DNA of 64,000 nt, from assembly GCF_004217135.1 (NCBI RefSeq), contig NZ_SHKK01000001.1, positions 1,674,001 to 1,738,000 on the forward strand, written 5' to 3'. The DNA comes from Micromonospora violae (GTDB taxonomy: Bacteria > Actinomycetota > Actinomycetes > Mycobacteriales > Micromonosporaceae). Made by a program: the position numbers and the translations under genes. Below are positions 30,078-42,369 of this stretch, piece by piece (the stretch's first letter is position 1; every line of letters begins with the position of its first letter). A model generated the notes under the pieces. The model did no database searches and was not told where the DNA came from. It worked only from the letters and a program-made list of their open reading frames with translations.

Positions 30078-31178
30078 ATGGCCGCCCAGCTTCGCTCCCG
30101 CCTGACCGACTGGACCTTCGCCGTCCCCGTGCTCGCCGTCCTGGTATTGATCGCCACCTGGGGACGGAACCTGCCCGGCCCGATCATCGCGGTGGTCGCG
30201 GTGCTGCTGGGCGGTGCGGTGCTCGCGGCCGTGCACCACGCGGAGGTGGTCGCCCACCGGGTGGGGGAACCGTTCGGGTCACTGGTGCTCGCCGTCGCGG
30301 TCACCGTGATCGAGGTGGCCCTCATCGTCACACTGATGATCAGCGGGCCGGAGAAGACCCAGTCACTCGCCCGCGACACCGTCTTCGCCGCCATCATGAT
30401 CACCTGCAACGGGATCCTCGGCCTGTCCCTGCTGCTCGGGGCGCTGCGCCGTCGCGTCGCGGTGTTCAACCCGGAGGGCACCGGCGGGGCCCTGGCCACC
30501 GTGATCACCCTGGCCACCCTGAGCCTGGTCATTCCGACGTTCACCACGGCCCGCCCCGGCCCGGAGTTCAGCCCGGCCCAGCTCACCTTCGCCGCCGTCG
30601 CCTCACTGGCGCTCTACGGGCTCTTCGTGCTCGTCCAGACCGGCCGGCACCGCGACTACTTCCTGCCGATCGACAGCCACGGCCAGGTCATCGACGCGGA
30701 GGAGCACGCCAAACCGCCGACCACCCGCGCGGCGTTGGTCAGCCTGGCGCTGCTGCTGGTGGCGCTGGTCGCGGTGGTCGGCGACGCCAAGACGGTCTCC
30801 CCGACCATCGAGGCCGGCGTCGCCGCGGTGAACCTGCCGCACGCGTTCGTCGGCGTGATCATCGCGCTGTTGGTGCTGCTGCCGGAGACCCTGGCCGCCG
30901 CCCGCGCCGCGCGCCGCGACCGGGTGCAGATCAGCCTGAACCTCTCGCTCGGCTCGGCGATGGCCAGCATCGGCCTGACCATCCCGGCCATCGCGATCGC
31001 CTCGATCTGGCTGGACGGCCCGTTGCTGCTCGGCCTCGGCGGCACCCAGCTCGCCCTGCTCGCGCTCACCGCCGTGACCGCCGTGCTCACCGTGGTGCCC
31101 GGCCGGGCCAACGTGCTTCAGGGCGGCGTACACCTGGTGCTGCTGGCCGCCTTCGTCTTCCTGGCCGCCAGCCCGTGA
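30078..31178 (+). CDS. Calcium/proton antiporter (CaCA family, ChaA-like)
   Basis: A 366-residue membrane protein with about eleven hydrophobic segments. The two CaCA alpha-repeats are seen: one around VAVTVIEVALIVTLMISG (Glu in the ion site) and one around LLVLLPETLAAARAARRDRVQ with LNLSLGSAMASIGLTIP. It exports Ca2+ in exchange for H+. A hairpin terminator follows. Confidence 0.88.
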   Translation: MAAQLRSRLTDWTFAVPVLAVLVLIATWGRNLPGPIIAVVAVLLGGAVLAAVHHAEVVAHRVGEPFGSLVLAVAVTVIEVALIVTLMISGPEKTQSLARDTVFAAIMITCNGILGLSLLLGALRRRVAVFNPEGTGGALATVITLATLSLVIPTFTTARPGPEFSPAQLTFAAVASLALYGLFVLVQTGRHRDYFLPIDSHGQVIDAEEHAKPPTTRAALVSLALLLVALVAVVGDAKTVSPTIEAGVAAVNLPHAFVGVIIALLVLLPETLAAARAARRDRVQISLNLSLGSAMASIGLTIPAIAIASIWLDGPLLLGLGGTQLALLALTAVTAVLTVVPGRANVLQGGVHLVLLAAFVFLAASP

Positions 31179-31189
31179 CGCTTCCCGGC

Positions 31190-31219
31190 CGCCAGCCCGT
31201 GCCGCGACACGGGCTGGCG
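31190..31219. terminator. Bidirectional terminator
   Basis: CGCCAGCCCGTG (31190-31201) pairs perfectly with CACGGGCTGGCG (31208-31219) over a 6-base loop, between convergent genes. Confidence 0.7.
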
Positions 31220-31251
31220 ACCCAGCTCGTGCCGCGGCGCGGCCGGCCGGC

Positions 31252-32508
31252 TCAGTCGGTGGGTGGCGGGTCGCCCGCGAGACGTTCCGCGCGGGCGTTC
31301 AGGTAGCGCTGCTGTGCCAGGTTCGTCGAGCGCGCCGCCGCCATCCGGTACGCCTCCCGCGCCGCGACCCGCTCGCCGTTGAGCTCCCACAGGTGGGCGC
31401 GGGCGGCCGGCAGTCGAGGGTCGTCAGCGAGACGGGGGTCATCGGCCAACCCGGCGAGCAGCGCCAACCCGGCCGGCGCGCCCCGGCTCATCGCCACCGC
31501 CACCGCGTGGTTGAGCGCCACCACCGGGTTGTCGGACATCCCCAGCAGCACCTCGTACAGGGCGGTGATCTGCGCCCAGTCGGTGGCCGCCGCGGTGGGC
31601 GCCTCGTCGTGCAGGGCCGCGATGGCCGCCTGGAGCTGGTACGCCCCGACGACCCCGCGCGGCAACGCCCCGGTGATCAGCTCGACGCCCTCGGCGATCT
31701 GGTCGGCCCGCCACCGGCCACGGTCCTGCTCGGCCATCGGCACCAACTCGCCGTGCGGGCCGATCCGCGCCGGAGCCCGGGCGTCGGTGAGCAGCATCAA
31801 CGCGAGCAGTCCGGTGACCTCGGGGTCCTCGGGCACCAACCGGTGCACCAGGCGGGCCAGCCGGATCGCCTCGGCGGTCAGGTCGGCGCGCAGCAACCCC
31901 GGCCCGGCCGTGCGCGCGTACCCCTCCGTGAAAATCAGGTAGAGCACGTGCAGCACGGCGGCGAGCCGGTCGGCGCGCTCCGGGCCGCTGGGCGGCGCGA
32001 ACCGCAGTCCACTGTCGCGGATGCGCTGCTTGCCCCGGCTGATCCGCCGGGTCATCGTGGCCTCCGGCACCAGGAACGCCCGCGCCACCTCGGCGGTGCT
32101 CAACCCGCCCACCGCGCGCAGCGTGAGTGCGATCTGCGAGGCCGGCGAGAGCGCCGGATGGCAGCACAGGAACAGCAGGATGAGCGTGTCGTCGGCGTCC
32201 GCCGCCGCACGGTCGGCGGCGGGCGCGTGCCACTGCTCGGGCAGCGTCCACCGCGCCACCGTGTCCTCACGCCGCATCCGGGCCTGCTCGCGCCGCAGCA
32301 GGTCGGTCAGCCGACGGGACGCCACGGTGATCAGCCATCCCCGGGGGTTGTCCGGTACGCCGTCGCGCGGCCACCCGTCGGCCGCCGCGATCAACGCCTC
32401 CTGGACCGCGTCCTCGGCGGTGTCGAAGTGCCCGAAGCGGCGGACCAGCGCGCCGAGGGCCTGCGGCGCCAGCTCGCGCAGCAGGTCCTCGACGGGAGTC
32501 TCCGGCAC
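31252..32508 (-). CDS. ECF sigma factor of the ECF42 type (DUF6596)
   Basis: A 418-residue ECF sigma factor: region 2 (LGALVRRFGHFDTAEDAVQEAL, NPRGWLITVASRRLTDLLRRE), region 4 (LTLRAVGGLSTAEVARAFLVPEATMTRRISR) and a long C-terminal TPR-like domain typical of ECF42, which has no anti-sigma factor and may sense through its own tail. GTG 32508. It lies 4 bases after the YCII gene, the conserved partner of this group. Confidence 0.9.
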   Translation of the reverse strand: MPETPVEDLLRELAPQALGALVRRFGHFDTAEDAVQEALIAAADGWPRDGVPDNPRGWLITVASRRLTDLLRREQARMRREDTVARWTLPEQWHAPAADRAAADADDTLILLFLCCHPALSPASQIALTLRAVGGLSTAEVARAFLVPEATMTRRISRGKQRIRDSGLRFAPPSGPERADRLAAVLHVLYLIFTEGYARTAGPGLLRADLTAEAIRLARLVHRLVPEDPEVTGLLALMLLTDARAPARIGPHGELVPMAEQDRGRWRADQIAEGVELITGALPRGVVGAYQLQAAIAALHDEAPTAAATDWAQITALYEVLLGMSDNPVVALNHAVAVAMSRGAPAGLALLAGLADDPRLADDPRLPAARAHLWELNGERVAAREAYRMAAARSTNLAQQRYLNARAERLAGDPPPTD

Positions 32509-32512
32509 CAGG

Positions 32513-32914
32513 TCAGCCGGCCAGGTCCTCGACGCCGTCGAGCACCGGCCGCACGTCCACGTACCCGCCGGGGGCGTCCGGGTCGACGAGGCCGGCGGCG
32601 ATCTCGGTGGCCCGATCGAAGCTGGCGCACTCCACGATGGTGTAACCGGCGAGGACCTCCTGCGTCTCCGGGTACGGGCCGTCGGTGATCACGGGCGCTC
32701 CCTGGCGTACCTGCACCCGGCGGGCGTGTACCGGCTCGCTCAGGCCCCGGGCGTCGACCAACTCGCCGGACTCGGCCAGCGCCTGGTGGAACGTCTCCAT
32801 GTGCTGGTGCATCGCCGCGATCTGCTCGGCCGACATCGCCGGCCGGTCGGTGGCCCGCCCCGACAGCACGTCATAGTCCTGCTGCGACCCGTAGAGCAGA
32901 ATCATGTACTTCAC
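32513..32914 (-). CDS. YCII-related (DGPF) family protein
   Basis: A 133-residue YCII/DGPF-domain protein (KYMILLYGSQQDYDVLSG, GAPVITDGPYPETQEVLAGYTIVEC). AGGAGGG precedes GTG 32914. DGPF proteins are encoded next to ECF42 sigma factors and are the usual regulon member; their biochemical role is not settled. Confidence 0.9.
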   Translation of the reverse strand: MKYMILLYGSQQDYDVLSGRATDRPAMSAEQIAAMHQHMETFHQALAESGELVDARGLSEPVHARRVQVRQGAPVITDGPYPETQEVLAGYTIVECASFDRATEIAAGLVDPDAPGGYVDVRPVLDGVEDLAG

Positions 32915-33006
32915 AGTGGCCCTCCTGTCTCCGGTGCCGCCCCGGCACCGCCCACCAGAAACGTCGAACCCAACCCCCGCTCCCGGACACTCCCACCCCA
33001 CCCGAT

Positions 33007-33071
33007 CTGGTGATCAAGAAGTTTGCGTCACGACACGCCGGGCGGGTTGACGCCAACCTCTTGATCACCAG
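33007..33071. repeat. Long hairpin repeat, family B
   Basis: Arms 33007-33030 and 33048-33071 (outer part CTGGTGATCAAGA) pair over 24 bases with two mismatches and a 17-base loop. It lies between divergent genes, so it is not a simple terminator. It differs in sequence from family A. Confidence 0.75.
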
Positions 33072-33158
33072 TGGGCGAGGCGGCAGCGCGGGCGGGGGCG
33101 TGACGGTCGTATCGTCGGGGTACAGCGCAGCGCGAGCACCGATGTCTGGGGAGGCACA

Positions 33159-33902
33159 GTGGGGGCACGGTTGGGACGCGACGCCCGGGGCCCGTTGGCG
33201 GGTCTGCTGATCGCCGCCCTGGTCTCACTCGCCTGCGCCGGCGGCGGACTGGTCGAGCCGGAAGCCGAGCGCCCCGGGGCGAACCCGCCGGCCGCCTCGC
33301 CGGGGCCGAACACCACCCGGGCCGACAGCACCACCAGCGTCGCCGAGTTCGAGCAGGACGTCGCCGACGCGCAGGCGGTCGCCGAGCGGTACTGGGCGGC
33401 CCAGTTCAAGGCGTCCGGGCAGCGGTTCCAACCGATCCGGCGCATCATCCCGTACCAGCGCGACGGCGAGGTGTCCTGCGGCGGCCAGCCGTTGCCCCGC
33501 AACAACGCCGTCTACTGCTCGCGCGGCGACTTCATCGCCTACGACGTCGCCTGGTCAGTGGCGGCGTTCCGCCAGGTCGGCGACGCGTTCGTGTTCTACC
33601 TGCTCGGGCACGAGTACGCGCACGCCATCCAGGTGCGGCTCGGCATCAACTACAGCTTCACCATCCAGCAGGAGTTGCAGGCCGACTGCATGGCCGGGGC
33701 GTACCTCGGCGACTCGGTGCGCTCCGGTGCCCTGACCCTCGCCGAAGGCGACCTGGAGGAGTTCCGGGAGGGCGTGGCGGCGGTCGGCGACGACCCGAAC
33801 CAGCCGTGGTTCGCGGAAGGGGCGCACGGCACCGCCGAGCAGCGCACCGACATGTTCTTCCGGGGCTACGAGGGCTCCCTGAAGGAGTGCGACCTGGGCT
33901 GA
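33159..33902 (+). CDS. Neutral zinc metallopeptidase-like lipoprotein
   Basis: A 247-residue exported protein. A signal segment ends in a lipobox-like LVSLACAGG (Cys about 26). The zinc motif HEYAH (about 151-155) with a downstream QQELQADCMAG stretch marks the putative neutral zinc metallopeptidase (YpfJ-type) family. GGGGAGG precedes GTG 33159. Substrate unknown. Confidence 0.82.
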   Translation: MGARLGRDARGPLAGLLIAALVSLACAGGGLVEPEAERPGANPPAASPGPNTTRADSTTSVAEFEQDVADAQAVAERYWAAQFKASGQRFQPIRRIIPYQRDGEVSCGGQPLPRNNAVYCSRGDFIAYDVAWSVAAFRQVGDAFVFYLLGHEYAHAIQVRLGINYSFTIQQELQADCMAGAYLGDSVRSGALTLAEGDLEEFREGVAAVGDDPNQPWFAEGAHGTAEQRTDMFFRGYEGSLKECDLG

Positions 33903-33972
33903 GCGGGGTTGCCCGGATCACCCTGCCGCCCGCTGCCACCACCGGCCACGGGGGGTGCTGGCAGGATCGCCG

Positions 33973-34674
33973 GTGTCGGTCACGACCCTGGAGGTTCCGC
34001 TGAGCAGCCATCACCCCGCCGCTGTGCTCTTCGACATGGACGGCACGCTGGTCGACAGCGAGAAGCTGTGGGACGTCGCGTTGCAGGAACTCGCGGCGGA
34101 GTACGGCGGGAAACTCTCCGTCGCCGCCCGCCAGGCGATCATCGGCACCGCGATGGCCGAGTCGATGCGCATCCTGCACGACGACCTGGGGCAGCCGGAA
34201 CGGGATCCGGAAATCAGCGCGGCGTGGATCAACACCCGGATCCTGGAGCTGTTCCGCACCGGTCTGCCCTGGCGGCCGGGGGCGTTCGCCCTACTGCGCG
34301 CGGTCCGCGCGGCGGGAATCCCCACCGCGCTGGTCACCTCCAGCCCACGCGCGCTGGTCGAGATCGCCCTGGACACCCTCGGCCGGGACAACTTCGACAC
34401 GGTGGTCGCCGGCGACGAGGTGGTGGCGGCCAAGCCGCACCCCGAGCCCTACCTGACCGCGGCCCGGCTGCTGGAGGTGCCGATCGCGCACTGCGTGGCG
34501 ATCGAGGACTCGCCGACCGGGGTGGCCAGCGCGCTCGCCTCAGGCGCGGCGGTGCTGGCCGTACCGGCGGAGGTGGCGTTGCCGCGCACTGTCGGCGTAC
34601 ACCAAGTGGAGAGCCTGACCGGCGTGGACCTGGAGCTGCTCGCCGAGCTGGTGACGGACCGGGCCGCTGCCTGA
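33973..34674 (+). CDS. HAD family phosphatase (beta-phosphoglucomutase-like)
   Basis: A 233-residue HAD hydrolase with motif I LFDMDGTLVDSE, motif II VTSSPRA, motif III Lys in AAKPHPEPYL and motif IV IEDSPTGVASA. The helical cap inserted after motif I is of subclass I. The substrate cannot be told. GTG 33973 is uncertain; the first 10 residues may not be translated. A strong terminator follows. Confidence 0.88.
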   Translation: MSVTTLEVPLSSHHPAAVLFDMDGTLVDSEKLWDVALQELAAEYGGKLSVAARQAIIGTAMAESMRILHDDLGQPERDPEISAAWINTRILELFRTGLPWRPGAFALLRAVRAAGIPTALVTSSPRALVEIALDTLGRDNFDTVVAGDEVVAAKPHPEPYLTAARLLEVPIAHCVAIEDSPTGVASALASGAAVLAVPAEVALPRTVGVHQVESLTGVDLELLAELVTDRAAA

Positions 34675-34678
34675 ACGA

Positions 34679-34724
34679 AAAAGGGGGCCCTGCTGACGCG
34701 CTCGCGTCAGCAGGGCCCCCTTTT
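34679..34724. terminator. Strong bidirectional terminator
   Basis: Perfect 22-base arms (34679-34700, 34703-34724) with A-runs and T-runs at the ends (AAAAGGGGGCCC ... GGGCCCCCTTTT) form a textbook intrinsic terminator for both convergent genes. Confidence 0.92.
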
Positions 34725-34731
34725 CCCCCGA

Positions 34732-37287
34732 TCAGTCGTGGGCGATGGCGCCCAGGACGTTGATCCGAGCCGCCCGGATGGCCGGGAGCACGGCGGCCAC
34801 CACGCCGATGACGGCGGCGAGACCGAGGAACACCCCCATCTGCCCCCAGGGCAGGATCAGGTCGGTGATGCCCTCGTCCTTGAGCGCCTCGACCACCGCG
34901 GCGCCGAGACCGGTGCCCACCACCACGCCGAGCAGCGCGCCGAACACCGAGATCACCACCGCCTCCACGGTGATCATCCCCATGGTCTGGGACCGGCGCA
35001 GGCCGATCGCCCGCAGCAGACCCAACTCGCGGGTCCGCTCCAGCACCGACAGGGCCAGGGTGTTGATGATGCCGAGGACGGCGATCACGATGGCCAGCGC
35101 GAGCAGGATCTGGATCATCGTGAGCAACCCGTCGAGCGAACTCGTCTGCTGCTTGATGAACGCGTCCCGGTCGGCCACCGACACCTCGGGGCTGTCCGCG
35201 AGCAACGCCTCCACCTGGGGCTGAACATCGGAGACCCGGGTGCCCGGGGCCAACTGGATGAAGCCCTGGATGGGCTGCGGGATGGCGAAGTTCTTCGCCG
35301 CCGCTGGCGGCAGCGTCACCGGGTTGGTCAACTGCGACGACTCGTAGATGCCGCTGACCGTGTAGGTGCGGGCCTCGCCCCGGGTCAGCTGCACCGTCAC
35401 CGTCGAGCCGACCGACCAGCCACGGGAGGTGGCCGTGTCCGAGCTGGCCAACATCTGCGTCGGCCCGATCCGGTCGATGTCACCGGCGGTGGGCTTCGCC
35501 CCGAAGATCTGGCGCAGCGACGCCGGGTCGCTGCTCGCCGCCACCCAGGTGCTCTCGCCGTCGATCTTCGCCATGTCGCCGTACTCGCCGTCGACCAACT
35601 GCACACCGGGCAGGGCCTTGGCCCGGTCCAGCACCCCCGGGTCGAACGACGGCGGACGCGGACCACCCTGCACGCCGGCGATCACCAGCTCGGCCTTGAT
35701 GGTGTCCTGGGCGAGCGCGCTGATGCTGCCCTTGGCCGAGTCGAGGATCACCGTGACGCCGGTGACCAGCGCGATGCCGACCATCAGCGCGGCGGCGGTG
35801 ATCGCCGTGCGGCGCGGGTTGCGCCCGGAGTTGAGCCGGCCCAGCTTGCCCGGCACCGACCACGAGAAGATCGCACCCAGCAGGCTCACCACCGGCCGGC
35901 TGATCAGCGGGGTCAGCAGCGCCACCCCGATGAAGGCGAACAGCACCCCACCGAGGATGGTGGACAGCGTCTGACCGCCGGCGTTGCCACTGAGCCCGAG
36001 GAACAGCAGCACCGCGCCGACGCCGGTGACCAGCGATCCGGCCACGGTGACCTTGGTCAACGGCCGGTCCGGGGTGGCCACCTCCTGCATGGCTGCGATC
36101 GGCGGGATCCGCGACGCCCGCAGCGCCGGCAGCAGCGCTGCCACCACGGTGATCACCAGACCGACGGCGAACGCACCGATCACCGCCGCCGCCGGCACGC
36201 CGATCCCGGCCAGGGTCAGCCCACCGGCGAACTTGCCGAACAGGAACGCCAGCAGCGCGCCCACCCCGATACCGGCCGCCAGGCCGAGCACCGATGCGAT
36301 CAACCCCACCGCGATGGCCTCCAGCACCACCGAACCGATGATCTGCCGCCCGCTGGCCCCGATGGCGCGCATCAGCGCCAACTCCCGGGTCCGCTGCGCC
36401 ACGATGATCGAGAACGTGTTGAGGATCAGGAAGGTGCCCACCAGCAGCGCCACCGCGGCGAAACCGAGCAGGATCTTGTTGAAGAAGGACAGGCCCTCCT
36501 TCAGGCCACCCGCGGCGTCCGCGGCCAACTGCTCGCCGGTCTTTACCTCGAAGTCCGCCCCGAGGGCACGGCTCACGTCGTCGCGCAGCGTCTCGTCGGA
36601 GACCCCGCCGGCAGCGCGCACGGTGATGTTGCTGAACACGTCCGGCTCGCCGAGCATCAGCCGCTGCGCCACCGGCGTGGTGAAGAAGACCTCGTTGGCA
36701 CCGCCGATCGAGTCCCGGTCACCGCTGTAACCGACGACACCGACCAGGGTGAAGTCCCGCTTCTTCGACTCGAACGCGGTGAGCACGCCGACCTTCTGGC
36801 CAACCTGCACCTTCGCGGCCGTGGCCAACGCCTTGTTGATGACGATCTCGTCCTCGGCCTGCGGCGCACGCCCCTCGCGCAGCCGCAGCAGCTCGCCCTC
36901 GCCGGTCCAGTTCTCACCCAACTGCGGCGGACCGAACGAGGTCACCACCTTGCCGTTGCTGCCGATGATCCGGGCGCCGTCGGCGGCGACGACACCGGTA
37001 GCCGACGCCACCCCCGGCACCTGCGTGACCCGCTCCACCACGGCGGCCGGCAGCGGGTTGGCGGTCTGCTCACCCTCCATCTCGTTGACCTGCACCCTCG
37101 GCTTCGCCGCGACGTTCACGTCGACGTCCGAGTAGGCGTCGGCGAAGATCGAGTCGAAGGAGCGACCCAGCGTGTCGGTGAGCACGAACGCGCCGGAGAC
37201 GAACATCACCCCGAGCACCACCGCCAGGCCGGACAGGATCAGCCGGACCTTGCGGGCCAGCAGACTCTTCAGCGTCGCGCGGAACAT
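34732..37287 (-). CDS. ABC transporter permease (FtsX/MacB-like)
   Basis: An 851-residue permease with two FtsX domains: an N-terminal helix, a large external domain (about 45-250), three helices (about 265-400), then a second helix, external domain and three helices up to the C-terminus. Two FtsX halves in one chain is usual for actinobacterial exporters of this group. It overlaps the ATPase gene by one base (TGATG). It probably exports a lipophilic or peptide substrate, or works as a mechanotransmitter; which is unknown. Confidence 0.9.
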   Translation of the reverse strand: MFRATLKSLLARKVRLILSGLAVVLGVMFVSGAFVLTDTLGRSFDSIFADAYSDVDVNVAAKPRVQVNEMEGEQTANPLPAAVVERVTQVPGVASATGVVAADGARIIGSNGKVVTSFGPPQLGENWTGEGELLRLREGRAPQAEDEIVINKALATAAKVQVGQKVGVLTAFESKKRDFTLVGVVGYSGDRDSIGGANEVFFTTPVAQRLMLGEPDVFSNITVRAAGGVSDETLRDDVSRALGADFEVKTGEQLAADAAGGLKEGLSFFNKILLGFAAVALLVGTFLILNTFSIIVAQRTRELALMRAIGASGRQIIGSVVLEAIAVGLIASVLGLAAGIGVGALLAFLFGKFAGGLTLAGIGVPAAAVIGAFAVGLVITVVAALLPALRASRIPPIAAMQEVATPDRPLTKVTVAGSLVTGVGAVLLFLGLSGNAGGQTLSTILGGVLFAFIGVALLTPLISRPVVSLLGAIFSWSVPGKLGRLNSGRNPRRTAITAAALMVGIALVTGVTVILDSAKGSISALAQDTIKAELVIAGVQGGPRPPSFDPGVLDRAKALPGVQLVDGEYGDMAKIDGESTWVAASSDPASLRQIFGAKPTAGDIDRIGPTQMLASSDTATSRGWSVGSTVTVQLTRGEARTYTVSGIYESSQLTNPVTLPPAAAKNFAIPQPIQGFIQLAPGTRVSDVQPQVEALLADSPEVSVADRDAFIKQQTSSLDGLLTMIQILLALAIVIAVLGIINTLALSVLERTRELGLLRAIGLRRSQTMGMITVEAVVISVFGALLGVVVGTGLGAAVVEALKDEGITDLILPWGQMGVFLGLAAVIGVVAAVLPAIRAARINVLGAIAHD

Positions 37288-38054
37288 CAGTTGCCCACCT
37301 CGGCCGGAGTGTCCAGCTTCTTCATGGTGTCCAGCACCGTCTCGGCGGTCGGCTCGATCAGCTCCGAGACGATCTCACCGTCGGCGAGGAAGACCACCCG
37401 GTCGGCGTACGCGGCGGCCGTCGGGTCGTGGGTGACCATCACGATGGTCTGGCCGTGCTCCCGCACCGAATTGCGCAGGAAGTTGAGCACCTCCGCGCCG
37501 GAGCGCGAGTCCAGGTTGCCGGTCGGCTCGTCCGCGAAGATCACTTCAGGGCGGGAGACCAGCGCCCGCGCGCACGCCACCCGCTGCTGCTGCCCACCGG
37601 AGAGCTGCGCCGGCCGATGGTCCAGCCGGTCCCGCAGACCCACCGTCTCGATCACCGTGTCGTACCAGGCCTGGTCCGGCTTACGCCCGGCGATCGACAG
37701 CGGCAGCAGGATGTTCTCCTTGGCGGTCAGCGTCGGCAGCAGGTTGAACTGCTGGAAGATGAAGCCCACCTTGTCGCGCCGCAGCTTCGTCAACCCCGAG
37801 TCGCCGAGCCCGGTGACGGTCGTCTCACCGATCTCCACCGTCCCCCGGGTCACCGCGTCCAGCCCGGCCAGGCAGTGCATCAGCGTCGACTTACCGGAAC
37901 CCGAGGGGCCCATGATCGCGGTGAACTGGCCACGTTCGAACTCGGCGCTGACCCCCCGCAGCGCGATGACCTGAGCCTCGCCGCTGCCGTACACCTTCCA
38001 CACGTCGTTCGCCCGAGCCGCGGCCTGCGCCTGCTGGCCTACCGTCGCGGTCAC
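37287..38054 (-). CDS. ABC transporter ATP-binding protein (MacB/LolD-like)
   Basis: A 255-residue ATPase with Walker [11 protein letters not shown]-loop [10 protein letters not shown], signature [15 protein letters not shown], Walker [13 protein letters not shown] and H-loop VTHD. It powers the FtsX-like permease encoded immediately downstream. GTG 38054 has GGAAGAGG upstream; a longer frame has no support. A palindrome at 38208 may control it. Confidence 0.92.
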   Translation of the reverse strand: MTATVGQQAQAAARANDVWKVYGSGEAQVIALRGVSAEFERGQFTAIMGPSGSGKSTLMHCLAGLDAVTRGTVEIGETTVTGLGDSGLTKLRRDKVGFIFQQFNLLPTLTAKENILLPLSIAGRKPDQAWYDTVIETVGLRDRLDHRPAQLSGGQQQRVACARALVSRPEVIFADEPTGNLDSRSGAEVLNFLRNSVREHGQTIVMVTHDPTAAAYADRVVFLADGEIVSELIEPTAETVLDTMKKLDTPAEVGN

Positions 38055-38207
38055 GTCATCTACCTCTTCCGTCTGTCCGAAAATGCACGCCGCCCCCCGA
38101 ATGGTCCGGCGCGACTGTTCAATCATCGGTGCTGTTTGCGCCCGCCCCGTCCGACCCTGGGGGGACCTGGCGCGGATTTCCCGCTGCGGGTGCACCCCTA
38201 TGTCGGA

Positions 38208-38223
38208 TCAGGGTTGCCCCTGA
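38208..38223 (-). promoter_or_regulatory. Possible operator of the ABC exporter
   Basis: TCAGGGTTGCCCCTGA has perfect 6-base arms with a 4-base spacer, about 150 bases upstream of the ATPase start. Similar TCAGGG/CCCTGA sites precede ABC exporters controlled by LuxR-type response regulators in actinomycetes. The rest of 38055-38411 holds no gene. Confidence 0.4.
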
Positions 38224-38411
38224 CGTCCGGGCCGGTCGACCGTTTTTCCCCACTCGGCGCGGGCGGCAGCACCGACGCTTCCACCTGACGCCACAGGAGG
38301 GTCAACCGAACCGGACCATCTGCGGTCACGGTAGGTGACGGAGGCAACGGTGGCCGTCCCCCCACGGAGGGATCTTCGAGTACGCCGGGTGAGGTACCCG
38401 GGGCGGTGCGA

Positions 38412-39098
38412 CTACGCCCGGGGGCGGACCAGCCCCGACTCGTACGCCAGCACCACCGCCTGCACCCGGTCGCGGAGCCGCAGCTTGGTGAGCACGTGCC
38501 CGACGTGGGTCTTGATGGTCGTCTCGCTCACCGACAGGACCGCCGCGATCTCGGCGTTGGACAGCCCACGGGCGACCTGCACGAGCACCTCGCGCTCCCG
38601 GTCGGTGAGCGCGTTGAGCGCCGCCGACGGCGTCGCCGCCGGGTCGGGCAGCACCTCGGCGAAGCGGTCCAGCAGCCGCCGCAGGATCCGAGGGGTCACC
38701 ACCGCGTCCCCACCGGCGACGGTGCGGATCGCCGCGATCAGGTCCTCGGCCGGCACGTCCTTGGCCAGGAACCCGCTGGCGCCGGCGCGCAACGCGCCCA
38801 CCACGTACTCGTCCAGGTCGAAGGTGGTGAGCACCAGCACCCGTACCGGCAGTCGGGCGTCGACGATCGCCCGGGTCGCCGCGACCCCGTCCATCCGGGG
38901 CATCCGGATGTCCATCAGAACGACGTCGGGCAGCAGCCGCCGGGCCAGCTCCACGGCCACCACACCGTCACCGGCCTCCGCCACCACGTCCAGGTCGCTC
39001 TCGGCGCCCAGCACCATCCGAAACCCGGTCCGCAGCAGCGGCTGGTCGTCGGCGAGCAGGATCCGCACCGGCCGCGCCGAAGGTGCCTGATCGCTCAT
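38412..39098 (-). CDS. NarL/LuxR-type response regulator
   Basis: A 228-residue two-component response regulator: receiver domain with phospho-acceptor Asp in LLPDVVLMDIRMP, conserved DD near the start (ILLADDQP) and Lys in AKDVP, then a LuxR helix-turn-helix (LTDREREVLVQVARGLSNAEI). ATG 39098 has GGGAGA upstream. No histidine kinase gene is adjacent, so its partner is encoded elsewhere. It may control the ABC exporter next to it; that is inference. Confidence 0.9.
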   Translation of the reverse strand: MSDQAPSARPVRILLADDQPLLRTGFRMVLGAESDLDVVAEAGDGVVAVELARRLLPDVVLMDIRMPRMDGVAATRAIVDARLPVRVLVLTTFDLDEYVVGALRAGASGFLAKDVPAEDLIAAIRTVAGGDAVVTPRILRRLLDRFAEVLPDPAATPSAALNALTDREREVLVQVARGLSNAEIAAVLSVSETTIKTHVGHVLTKLRLRDRVQAVVLAYESGLVRPRA

Positions 39099-39178
39099 CT
39101 GGTCTCCCGTCCCGCAGACGTCGTGACGCGCCCCGGTCATCCTCGCGTACCGGAGCGAGTGCGTCGGTCAGGAGACCG

Positions 39179-40093
39179 TCACTCGTCGGCGCCCGGCGCC
39201 ACCGGGGTGGACCGCGAATCGCGCAGCGGGTCGGCGTTCGCCGCCGCCACCGGGAACGGCGGCGGGGTGCCGCCGAAGCTGGGACACAACGCCTGATGGC
39301 TGCACCAGTCGCAGAGCCGGCTCGGCCGGGGCCGGAAATCCTGCCGGGCGGTGGCCTGCTCGATCGCCCGCCACAGCGCCACCACGGTGCGCTCGAAACG
39401 GACCAGTTCGTCGGCGTCCGGCGTGTAATCCAACACCTCGGCGTCGCGCAGGTAGAGCAGCCGCAACACCCGGGGCACCACCCCCCGGGTACGCCACAGC
39501 ACCAGAGCGTAGAACTTCAACTGGAACAACGCCCGCGCCTCGAACGCCTCCCGGGGCGCACCACCGGTCTTGTAGTCGACCACCCGCAGCGCGCCGTCCG
39601 GGGCGACGTCGAGCCGGTCGAGGTAACCCCGGATCAGCAACTCCTCGTCGACGACCGCGGAGATCAGGCTCTCGCGCTCGGCCGGCTCCAGCCGGGTCGG
39701 GTCCTCCACCGCGAAGTAACCCTGCAACAGCCCGGCGGCGGAGCGCAGGAACTCCACCGGGCCGGCCGGCTCCGCACCGTCGAAGATCGCGGCCAGCTCC
39801 GGCTGCTCGGTGACCATCCGGTCCCACTGGGGGGCCACCAGGTCACCGGCCGCCTCCGGCGTGCGGTCGGTGGCCGGCAGGTCGAACAGACGCTCCAACA
39901 CCGCGTGCACCAACGTGCCCCGGGCCTGCTCAATCGTGGTGCGCTCGGGCAACCGGTCGATGCTGCGGAACCGGTAGAGCAACGGGCAGGTCTTGAAATC
40001 CGCCGCCCGGGACGGCGACAGCGACGCCCGCACCGTCGGTGGCGCCTGCGCCGCAGTGGAGGGCTGGGAGGTGGTGACCGGTTCCGCCGTCAT
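39179..40093 (-). CDS. RecB family exonuclease (PD-(D/E)XK, Fe-S type)
   Basis: A 304-residue nuclease-like protein. The core motif is DRLDVAPDGALRVVDYKTG, with the catalytic Asp and DYK. Cys36 (FKTCPLLYRF) and a C-terminal CDWCSHQALCP (three Cys) match the iron-sulphur arrangement of AddB/Cas4-type nucleases. TAATCT ends 8 bases before ATG 40093. It corresponds in position to the RecB-like gene near trmI in M. tuberculosis. Confidence 0.88.
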   Translation of the reverse strand: MTAEPVTTSQPSTAAQAPPTVRASLSPSRAADFKTCPLLYRFRSIDRLPERTTIEQARGTLVHAVLERLFDLPATDRTPEAAGDLVAPQWDRMVTEQPELAAIFDGAEPAGPVEFLRSAAGLLQGYFAVEDPTRLEPAERESLISAVVDEELLIRGYLDRLDVAPDGALRVVDYKTGGAPREAFEARALFQLKFYALVLWRTRGVVPRVLRLLYLRDAEVLDYTPDADELVRFERTVVALWRAIEQATARQDFRPRPSRLCDWCSHQALCPSFGGTPPPFPVAAANADPLRDSRSTPVAPGADE

Positions 40094-40157
40094 GTCGGCA
40101 AAGATTAGGGCACCGGTGTGACACCGACCGCCGCCCGCCCCGCACAGCGACGGTCCG

Positions 40158-40163
40158 TAGCAT
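40158..40163 (+). promoter_or_regulatory. -10 box TAGCAT, leaderless start of the site-2 protease gene
   Basis: TAGCAT ends 7 bases before ATG 40171 but only 1 base before GTG 40165, which favours the ATG. Confidence 0.5.
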
Positions 40164-40170
40164 CGTGGCG

Positions 40171-42323
<2,153 letters not shown>

Positions 42324-42369
42324 CCATCGAGCTGGGTGTCGGCGCCGCCGAGCAGGGGGAGGCGCTGGC

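Noticed and set aside
34738..37974. Plus-strand frame of 1078 codons opposite the ABC permease
   Set aside because: It is antisense to an intact FtsX-type permease and is made of His/Arg/Gln/Asp-rich shadow sequence.
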